A DNA stretch of 64,000 nucleotides from Mytilus trossulus (Eukaryota > Mollusca > Bivalvia > Mytilida > Mytilidae): contig NC_086381.1 in assembly GCF_036588685.1 (NCBI RefSeq), positions 64,177,436 through 64,241,435 of the forward strand, given 5' to 3'. Positions within the stretch are counted from its first letter, which is position 1. Each line of letters starts with the position of its first letter. Position numbers and translations under genes: made by a program. Shown here piece after piece: positions 54,660 to 64,000 of the stretch. The notes beneath the pieces are model-generated. The model was given only the letters and a program-made list of their open reading frames with translations, ran no database searches and was not told where the DNA came from.

Positions 54660-56585
54660 AAAAATACAAAAGTAATCATTTCAATACATTTTGTACTTAG
54701 TCTATTGATTCATTTATTTTCATAGGTACAAATTTTCCTGGATTAAAGAAAAAAATATTTGTTCATGGATATTTGGTTTCATGGTCTACCAAAGGCTGCA
54801 AATGAGCACATAAACTTTTTAAAATTCTGTTGAGCATTTTAACTTTTTTCCATAAAATCCACAAAAAAATGGTTACCCATGAATAATAATGAATTCTCTA
54901 ATCAGTCAGAGCTCAGACACATACAAGTCTAAACATGTTTTGACTTCTGCAAGTCAATTTAAGTAAATCACAAGAGTTATCTCTCTTTTTTCATATATCG
55001 CAATTAGACTTCAACAAGTCGATTTATGTCAAATCTCAATCAATACATAAAATGACTTTTGCAAGTCAATTTTTGTACAGCTGGTAATGTACATATTTTA
55101 CTCATTATTCAGTAGGGATTATGTCCCCTAATTAAAAGAATGGACCTGAAGAAGTCAAATTTTGTCTTTGACTAGTACAAGTCTTTTTTTGGAAAAAAGC
55201 TGCTTTAGGTGAAAAGATTATAATGAGTGGACAAAGCATTAATGAATATAACCTCATCTCAAAATATTTCATAAATGAAAGAATGTTTGTGTCTCTGCAA
55301 AGTACTATATTTTATAGTTATTAGGCAATAATAACAAAAGAATTAAATTCTAACTTTTTATTTTTAACCAAGTGGTTTAAAAACCAAAAATGTATTATTA
55401 CAGCACCATTGTAAAACATGTATGTACATATCAAAAACAAAGTATAAACATTTTTCAACACAATTAACTCTAAAATATGATATAAAAAACATGGGAACTC
55501 CTGTTTAAATGTTTAAACCCATGAACTTCATATATTTTTTTAACTTCTAATCAACTAGTTCAATTAAAAATAATATCATTTCTGCACCATTGTATAACAT
55601 ACATACAAAAACATAGTATAAAACATTGTTATCAAAACATGAGACTCTAAAAATAAATCAGAAAGAGGTTCCTTTTAAAAATTGCACATTGTTTTATTGA
55701 GACATGTGAGACAGGGACTATGAGTGATATGTTAACAGGTAAGCAGTCAACACATTATAATACTTAAAATGTATTTCTCCAATCTCACTGGGAACAAACT
55801 TTTATACAGCAGGTATAGATGAAAATCAATCTGAATAAGTAGAACTCCTCACAAACATGACTATTTGTACAACCATAGAAATTTAATGAAACAAGAATGT
55901 GTCCATAGCACATTGATTCTCCAAAAGGTACTATCATTTTTTATGTACTGTGGGCGGTGAAATTAGAATAATCTCAATTTGGCGTCAAGACAAGAGAGAT
56001 TATATTGGGAACATGTGTACGAAGTTTAAAGTTGATTGGACTTCAATTTTATGAAAAACTATGTAACTGAAGTGAGACAGGAAACTGACCAGAAGAATGA
56101 ATGAACAAACCAACAGAGCAGAAAACATAATGCCCCTCTACTATAGTAGGGGTGTATGTTTGGCATAAAAGTAATATATGTAAAACTTACTCCCACTCCC
56201 TCTCAAAAATATAACAGCAAATAGGATCTATTACAGGTTGGGTTTTGGAATTGATGCAAGTTTGTTTGGACTCTTTAATAACAGGGCGAAATATTATACC
56301 CAATTCACCCATTTTTTTTAAAAGAAGACATCAAACAGCTAATAAAGTTAGGACCAAAATAGTTCTTAACAGAAATGAGATCAAGCAATCAGCAGGCAAT
56401 ATCACATCTTATCACAAACTACAGGTTTATCATGTACATATAACAATAACAACAACTTAAAACAATTATATGTTAACTTGGCACACTGTACAACAAAAGA
56501 TCAAATAAATCTTGATAAAGAATCAGAACAATTATGCATTATACTAGTCTAAACATATTTTAATAAAAAGTTATAGTAACCTTGT
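54660..56585. other. No features recognised
   Basis: AT-rich stretch upstream of SNX exon a. PX-domain exons were looked for on the minus strand and none could be supported. Confidence 0.5.
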
Positions 56586-56586
56586 T

Positions 56587-57180
56587 AAGGTAGCACTACA
56601 CAAATTTTAGTGATTTTATTTAACACATTACTTTAAAGTATTTCTCTATTTGTGCATGTTGTAAAATCCTTAATTCATTATGATGATATAACGGGGAGTA
56701 AATAAATAATGACATTTTAATAAAACAAATGTTCCTACTAAGGAAAAATAATCTGTATTTGAACCTTACACCAGCCACAATCCTTATTCTAGACAAATCA
56801 CCAGGGGGATGTATAATTTTTTTAACAGCACCAAGCACTTGAATAAATATATCTTCTAATTGGTGGTATATATCATGTATACCCAAAAAATATGAGACCC
56901 AGTTTTATACCTTGTGCATGGTCAATGAAATGTATAAAATCTAACTTTTGCCACCTTCCAAAATGCAATGTACTGTTTTTATCGAACTCAGTAGACCACT
57001 TTTTGTTGGCAGTATATGAACTGTATCTTTAATTGATCATACCAACCCTACAATTATCATCAGACTAAGAAGGAACAATAAATGAAATAAAGATTATAAA
57101 ATTCCATGAAGTGGTTTAGGAGAAATAAATGTTATAGTCTGTTTGTTGGAGTCATAAAAGTCTGACTGCAGTGCTACCTT
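56587..57180. mobile_element. ~594-bp MITE with AAGGTAGCACT ends
   Basis: Left end AAGGTAGCACTACA, right end TGCAGTGCTACCTT, inverse except for one base. The interior is AT-rich; frames inside it are not protein-like. Confidence 0.7.
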
Positions 57181-59420
57181 GTGTTATCTGTAACAGATGG
57201 AATACAATACAAACAATCAAAGAGCTGAAGAGCTCTGAGGGAAAAGACGGCCGTTGTTTCTATTTTTTGGGGGGTATCTTTTGATAGTCTACATACAAAG
57301 AATGAGCAAAAGAACAGCTAGTACATATAGAAAGGATGACAATAATGAAACTAATTGTTGTTTATTGTTATTTCATTTCCTTAGTCAAGAATGCATCAAA
57401 GAGACAATTTGGACCGATGAGATCTGCACCTTCTAAATCAAAACATTTGATTAAAGTTGGGAATTAATTATCTAAAATTCAATTGAATTTAACAACTACT
57501 ACAATATGTTTTAGAATTTTAATTATGTACCACTGAACAGCAGGCTAACACCATTCTCAATTTTTTGTGACAGTACTCTCAAGATTTTTTGATATTTTTC
57601 TCAAGAAAGTGAGGACTGAAAAATCTATTCAGTTTTAATTTCCCATTGCTAAAGTTCCCAGTTACAACTCTCATCACAGGGATACAAGAACTTATAAATT
57701 CCAATATGATTGATATAAGCTGTGTTTCCAGATCCCACATTTTGATATTTCTATTAAGTTCTGTTGTTAGAATCTTCCTCCAATTTTGGAGCACCATAAT
57801 AGAAAGAATGAAAACTGTCGTTTCTCTCCCCAATCTCATGTATCCCCATTGACATTGTTTACAGCGAAAGTTGACCAACAAATTATAGCCTCAGATTAAA
57901 GCATTGCATGCTGGTGTGTGAATCATCTACACTACAGCAAACATCATTAGGTTAATATTAAACAAATACAGATTTTAAATTAGTATACAAATACTGTGAA
58001 TGATTTTTATAATGAATAAAGGATATCCCTGTGTAGTGTGGCATTCCAACAATGACGTCACTAGGTTAGATATATTTAGAATATTTCGTAATACTGATTT
58101 TTCCGGACTGTAAAAAGAAACTTATATAGTGTAAGGGAAAGCATAATATACGATAATTTCACGAGAAACAGAAGGGAAATGTGTAAAGAAAGTGTTTAAA
58201 GTCGATCTGTTCTCCTTGTCATCAATTTCAGTATGACATTTTGAGGGGTTTCCAAACTATTAAAACAAAATGATTGACGTGAGGGCATTGAACTCTGGCC
58301 AACCACATTAGGGAATTGACGGCTTGAAGCCGTCTTTCCCCAAAAATTAGTCAGTCAGTGCTCATAAATTTCTATATTTTTTTCCGAATTAAAAGGATGA
58401 TTAATATAAATTTATTTTTATGTTTCAATAAAATCAAAAGAAAAACAAAGGAAAAAGTGGGATTCCTTGGCATTGTCCAGAAATATTAAGACTATATATT
58501 AATAGGTCTATGTGTCATGTTTGTGTTTCATTAACTGGATGAAAACACTTGATTGTTAGTTTTTTTTATATTTTCTACTCTTTTCATGTCTTTCGTTCTA
58601 ATTTTTGGAATATATGTAGATAACTCAATTTTCCTTTATTTCTTATTAATAATGGATTTACAAAGTTAAAATAAACTCTTGACTTTTTTTATTTTGAGTG
58701 CAACAGACTGACCACATTTGACCTGTTTAAATAACTTGATGAAAACAAATTATATTACAATGCAGTAATCTAACACTGCTAAAATAAACTACATAACATG
58801 CATAAAATAAAAACTTTCATAATATTTATATACATTTTCAAAAGAAAACTGAAACCAGGAAGAATAAGTATTTTAAATGACATACATAATCAAACAGCTA
58901 AATGACAAATATGATACATGAAATACATGAAACAGTTGAGCAATGTTTTGGATCAGAAACTATAAAATAAAATAGACATCAACTAAGACAAAATCATAAT
59001 ATCATGAATACAAGTACTGAAACATAACAAAAACCCGAGTATAAAAATATGTTAACAAAAAAATTCAGTCAAATTGTGTCAAAGTAATTTAAAAAAGTCT
59101 TAGACAAAACATCAAATCTTAATTCTGTTTAAAAAGACATTACTTAAAAATTATCTAAAATAAAACAAAGAACCAGGCAGGGCTCCTTAATATGTAGCTT
59201 TGTAGTCCTGTGATATGCATTACAGATTATTCCAATTATATTAGCACTAAATGTTATATTCAATGTTAAAAAGCACTAAAGTGTTGTTCTAAAGGTGAAG
59301 CACTAACATAAAATATTTAACCAGCACTTCAATGAAATTTCCAGGTTTTAAGCACTTAACATTTCATGAACATGATGAAGAGGAAGGTTTGAAATTGGAA
59401 AAATCATTTATGAACTGTGT
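57181..59420. other. No genes recognised
   Basis: Contains only short hairpins such as GACGGCTTGAAGCCGTC near 58318. A 100-codon minus-strand frame at 57881-57579 has no recognisable family and probably is not coding. Confidence 0.5.
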
Positions 59421-59426
59421 TCATTG

Positions 59427-62095
59427 TTGTAACACTTGAACAACAACAGCATGAACATATACATTAAAGTACATTTCTGAATAAAAGTTGTAACATTTGA
59501 CTTGTGTTGACATTGAACCTAGTAACACTTGAACAACAACAGCATGAACATATACATTAAAGTACATTTCTGAATAAAAGTTGTAACATTTGACTTGTGT
59601 TGACATTGAACCTAGTAACACTTGAACAACAACAGCATGAACATATACATTAAAGTACATTTCTGAATAAAAGTTGTAACATTTGACTTGTGTTGACATT
59701 GAACCTAGTAACATTTGACTTGTGTTGACATAGAACCTAGTAACATTTGAACAACAACAGCATGAACATATACATTAAAGTACATTTCTGAATAAAAGTT
59801 GTAACATTTGACTTGTGTTGACATTGAACCTAGTTACACTTGTACAACAACAGCATGAACATATACATTAAAGTACATTTCTGAATAAAAGTTGTAACAT
59901 TTGACTTGTGTTGACATTGAACCTAGTAACATTTGACTTGTGTTGACATTGAACCTAGTAACATTTGAACAACAACAGCATGAACATATACATTAAAGTA
60001 CATTTCTGAATAAAAGTTGTAACATTTGACTTGTGTTGACATTGAACCTAGTAACATTTGAACAACAACAGCATGAACATATACATTAAAGTACATTTCT
60101 GAATAAAAGTTGTAACATTTGACTTGTGTTGACATTGAACCTAGTAACATTTGACTTGTGTTGACATAGAACCTAGTAACATTTGAACAACAACAGCATG
60201 AACATATACATTAAAGTACATTTCTGAATAAAAGTTGTAACATTTGACTTGTGTTGACATTGAACCTAGTTACACTTGTACAACAACAGCATGAACATAT
60301 ACATTAAAGTACATTTCTGAATAAAAGTTGTAACATTTGACTTGTGTTGACATTGAACCTAGTAACATTTGACTTGTGTTGACATTGAACCTAGTAACAT
60401 TTGAACAACAACAGCATGAACATATACATTAAAGTACATTTCTGATTAAAAGTTGTAACATTTGACTTGTGTTGACATTGAACCTAGTAACATTAGACTT
60501 GTGTTGACATTGAACCTAGTAACATTTGAACAACAACAGCATGAACATATACATTAAAATACATTTCTGAATAAAAGTTGTAACATTTGACTTGTGTTGA
60601 CATTGAACCTAGTAACATTTGACTTGTTTTGACATTGAACCTAGTAACACTTGAACAACAACAGCATGAACGTATACATTAAAGTACATTTCTGAATAAA
60701 AGTTGTAACATTTGACTTGTGTTGACATTGAACCTAGTAACATTTGAACAACAACAGCATGAACATATACATTAAAGTACATTTCTGAATAAAAGTTGTA
60801 ACATTTGACTTGTGTTGACATTGAACCTAGTAACATTTGAACAACAACAGCATGAACATATACATTAAAGTACATTTCTGATTAAAAGTTGTAACATTTG
60901 ACTTGTGTTGACATTGAACCTAGTAACATTTGACTTGTTTTGACATTGAACCTAGTAACACTTGAACAACAACAGCATGAACATATACATTAAAGTACAT
61001 TTCTGAATAAAAGTTGTAACATTTGACTTGTTTTGACATTGAACCTTGTAACACCTGAACAACAACAGCATGAACATATACATTAAAGTACATTTCTGAA
61101 TAAAAGTTGTAACATTTGACTTGTGTTGACATTGAACCTAGTAACACTTGAACAACAGCATGAACATATACATTAAAGTACATTTCTGAATAAAAGTTGT
61201 AACATTTGACTTGTGTTGACATTGAACCTAGTAACACTTGAACAACAACAGCATGAACATATACATTAAAGTACATTTCTGAATAAAAGTTGTAACATTT
61301 GACTTGTGTTGACATTGAACCTACTAACACTTGAACAACAACAGCATGAACATATACATTAAAGTACATTTCTGAATAAAAGTTGTAACATTTGACTTGT
61401 GTTGACATTGAACCTAGTAACATTTGACTTGTGTTGACATTGAACCTAGTAACATTTGACTTGTGTTGACATTGAACCTAGTAACATTTGACTTGTTTTG
61501 ACATTGAACCTAGTAACACTTGAACAACAACAGCATGAACATATACATTAAAGTACATTTCTGAATAAAAGTTGTAGCATTTGACTTGTGATGACATTGA
61601 ACCTAGTAACATTTGACTTGTGTTGACATTGAACCTAGTAACATTTGACTTGTGTTGACATTGAACCTAGTAACATTTGACTTGTGTTGACATTGAACCT
61701 AGTAACATTTCATTTGACTTGTTTTGACATTGAACCTTGTAACACCTGAACAACAACAGCATGAACATATACATTAAAGTACATTTCTGAATAAAAGTTG
61801 TAACATTTGACTTGTTTTGACATTGAACCTAGTAACACTTGAACAACAACAGCATGAACATATACATTAAAGTACATTTCTGAATAAAAGTTGTAATATC
61901 TGACTTGTGTTGACATTGAACCTAGTAACATTTGAACAACAACAGCATGAACATATACATTAAAGTACATTTCTGAATAAAAGTTGTAACATTTGACTTG
62001 TGTTGACATTGAACCTAGTTACACTTGAACAACAACAGCATGAACATATACATTAAAGTACATTTCTGAATAAAAGTTGTAATATCTGACTTGTG
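59427..62095. repeat. 2.7-kb satellite built from 61-bp and 32-bp modules
   Basis: Module A (61 bp) has GAACAACAACAGCATGAACA and AAGTACATTTCTGAATAAAA. Module B (32 bp) has TAACATTTGACTTGTG and ATTGAACCTAG. A+B makes the 93-bp main unit; extra B modules occur singly or in runs (four or so near 61400-61500 and 61600-61700). Because 93 is a multiple of three, the minus strand stays open for up to 167 codons repeating LLGSMSTQVKCYNFYSEMYF; each lone B breaks the frame. There is no sign that it is a gene. Confidence 0.95.
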
Positions 62096-62113
62096 TTGAA
62101 ATTTCAAGGCTTG

Positions 62114-63308
62114 GGCCAAAATAAATTAATAGTGTGTTTCCGGTTTCCCGACCCTACCTCCTTTCTGACGCCGACCCTAAACATTTTATTGACAAAAATA
62201 AAAAAAAAATAAAAAAATCCGGATTTTTTGGTCTGTCCGGATCCGACTTTTTGTTTAGAAAACTATAAATCTTCAAAACGTTTGATAGCAATGACCAATG
62301 TAAATATGTCAAGCATTTCATAGACCAAGATTTTAAATAAACAAGCATGGCTGCAGCTATTTATTAGCTGTCAAATGTGCAAAACGTGATCACATGTTTG
62401 CAAAATATAATGGCATCAATTCTTGATTATTACAATATGATGAATCTTTTTTAAGAATAACATGATGGGCAAAAAAAAAAGTTTTATGACATACGAAAAC
62501 TTTTGACAAGACCATAATTGACAAATAATTTTAAGAGTAAAATGAGATCAATTTACTGCTAAAATCAATCCAGCTTTTGTTGTAAAATATGCTCAATGTG
62601 TAACAAGAAATAGAAAGCTTTCCCCAGTAGGCAGACATGGTGGATGATTCATGTTAATTTATAAATGAATCTGCCCCTGCACCATGTCTACTTTTATTCT
62701 TTTAAATTTTCTCTGGCTGGTCCCAGAACAGTTTATACCAGCATGACCAGAGATGGAAATAAATCTACATTATTTTTCCATATATTTAATATAAAGACAA
62801 AAGATTCTCACTTTTCTCAAAACCTGAAATTTAAATATTGTCAGAACCCCACTCCTAAAGATTAAATTCTGTCAAACATAAAAAAAACATCTGTTTATTG
62901 AATAAAGGGGGTGCAAGAGCATTGCCCCTCAAAAAATCACAGGCTGCTGCTTAGCACCAATTTACAGTGTTTCTACTACTAAAACAAAAGGGGGGTAGGG
63001 AAGGGTAGGAATCTGTTCCCACATGTCTACCTTAACTTTAAGTTCTGTTTAGCTTCTGCAGATACAAAAACATTAAATTGAAAGGAAATTTTTATTATTA
63101 ATGAAAATATATACAGATTTAATTAAGTACTATTATGAATATCAAAGACGCATGCAGGCTCATCAAATGATTTAATTTGAATCTTTATATCTGCTATCAT
63201 CGACAGAAAAAAATAAAAAGTTTTCATAAAATAAAATGTTTTACCTACCTACCCTACCTAATTTTTTTCAGGGTGAAATAGGAAACACACTATTTATTTA
63301 TTTTGGCC
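62114..63308. mobile_element. 1.2-kb TIR DNA transposon, copy 2
   Basis: Same element as 24706-25899, in the same orientation, with the same 28-bp inverted ends. It abuts the satellite that ends near 62095. The bases outside the ends (TTG left, TTA right) are the same for both copies, so the true ends or target site may include them. Confidence 0.9.
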
Positions 63309-63614
63309 TTATGGAGGTAAGATCATGCTAATCACTATCAGCTATAGTTCATTCTTTCATACACTATTGATTATTTATGTTATTTTGAATAGACAGAAAA
63401 AAATATTACAGTTATTTCTAAAAGTTAATTATATTAAATCATTGTTTGAGATCAGAATAATGTTGTGCTTTTTAAAAATTTAAAGTTAATATTTCATAAG
63501 TATATACTTGATAACATATTGAGAAAGGGATAATTTTTTACATAATAAGTAAATCTTTATGCATAAGTACTTCCATAAGCCTTCAAAATTCTTAGTCAGT
63601 AACATGTAGGGACA

Positions 63615-63908
63615 TCAATCAATTAAAAAAAATTGGCAAAAAGAAAGAAATTTTTCCTGAATTTCTTTATATTGTTTGATGTGCCAAATCCGGCCATATG
63701 AGTCTTTTGTAGTTAATTCTTCGTTTGTATCAAATATAAATTCTTGTCTCACACAAGATGTGTCCTCCTTTGATGGCCATTTATAGTCATTTCCTGTTGA
63801 AATTTTTTTGAGAAAGTTTATCTTGAAGGTGTCATCCAACTTTTCTGTAACCAACCATTCGCTCTCATGGGCCACAGCCACATAGTGCCCAACTTTGATA
63901 TCATCTTC
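63615..63908 (-). CDS. Last exon of an unidentified gene
   Basis: Acceptor TTTTCAG/AAGATG at 63910-63909, then an open frame of about 97 codons to a stop at 63615-63617. It reads DDIKVGHYVAVAHESEWLVT, KWPSKEDTSCVR and YGRIWHIKQYKEIQEKF. The pattern VGxYVAVxxxxxW...KWPxKED...CV is like a small C-terminal beta domain seen in many mollusc and cnidarian proteins of unknown function, some transposon-derived. Same strand as SNX, upstream of the recognised SNX exons. Confidence 0.55.
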   Translation of the reverse strand, partial: EDDIKVGHYVAVAHESEWLVTEKLDDTFKINFLKKISTGNDYKWPSKEDTSCVRQEFIFDTNEELTTKDSYGRIWHIKQYKEIQEKFLSFCQFFLID

Positions 63909-64000
63909 TGAAAAGTAATTGAATAATTATAAATATATGTTGACTATGCTAACCCTAAAAGGCTAGAAAAAATGACTTTTTTTTTATCAAAATAAAAATA

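Noticed and set aside
56620..56886. 88-codon minus-strand open frame
   Set aside because: Lies wholly within the MITE at 56587-57180.
57579..57881. 100-codon minus-strand open frame
   Set aside because: No family recognised and no acceptor/donor supporting it; examined as a possible SNX PX exon but lacks PX motifs.
60920..61423. 167-codon minus-strand open frame
   Set aside because: It is a by-product of the 93-bp satellite period; lone 32-bp modules break it, and there is no start context or homology.

Overview
The window looks like nuclear DNA of a bivalve mollusc, most likely a mytilid mussel. The base composition is AT-rich, genes have short exons with GT-AG introns, and between the exons lies a dense mix of short dispersed repeats, foldback elements, minisatellites and hammerhead-ribozyme repeats of the kind known from bivalve genomes. 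Nothing bacterial or organellar was seen. The species assignment is inference from repeat style.

Three genes can be read with consistent splice phases. (1) Positions 371-17691, minus strand: the 5' two thirds of a class II phosphoinositide 3-kinase (PIK3C2-like). Fifteen coding exons joined in phase give 1027 residues: a long disordered N-terminus with clathrin/AP2-type motifs, a Ras-binding domain, a helical linker and the first C2 domain. The kinase, PX and last C2 exons lie beyond position 1. (2) Positions 26467-35989, plus strand: a GIMAP/AIG1-type GTPase in five exons, about 315 residues, with an acidic N-terminal extension and a degenerate G4 motif. (3) Positions 46924-54656, minus strand: the 3' part of a SNX9/18/33-type sorting nexin (BAR domain, five exons, 200 residues to the stop). 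Its SH3 and PX exons were not found. A fourth piece at 63615-63908 (minus) is the last exon of an unidentified gene. PIK3C2 and SNX9-type proteins both act at clathrin-coated pits in other animals, but nothing here shows that they are co-regulated.

Between the genes: 17.7-26.4 kb holds three iteron-bearing foldback elements, two of them inserted side by side at the same 9-10 bp target. The 6.6-kb GIMAP intron (27.9-34.6 kb) holds a decayed Penelope-like retroelement (GIY-YIG endonuclease remnant, hammerhead-like ends, a 59-bp-armed hairpin), other reverse-transcriptase remnants and a 161-bp tandem repeat. 36-41.4 kb is repeat debris including a hammerhead ribozyme with an intact core. 41.4-46.9 kb is probably 3' untranslated or intergenic sequence. 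54.7-63.3 kb carries MITEs, a 2.7-kb satellite and a 1.2-kb transposon that also occurs near 25 kb.

The most unusual observation is that two of the genes carry a minisatellite whose repeat unit spans an exon boundary. In PIK3C2 a ~50-60-bp unit with the 3' end of exon 11 and its splice donor is repeated about nine times. In the sorting nexin a 60-bp unit (36 bp exon plus 24 bp intron) with the acceptor and first 12 codons of an exon is repeated about ten times. The hammerhead-ribozyme repeats are the second point of interest.
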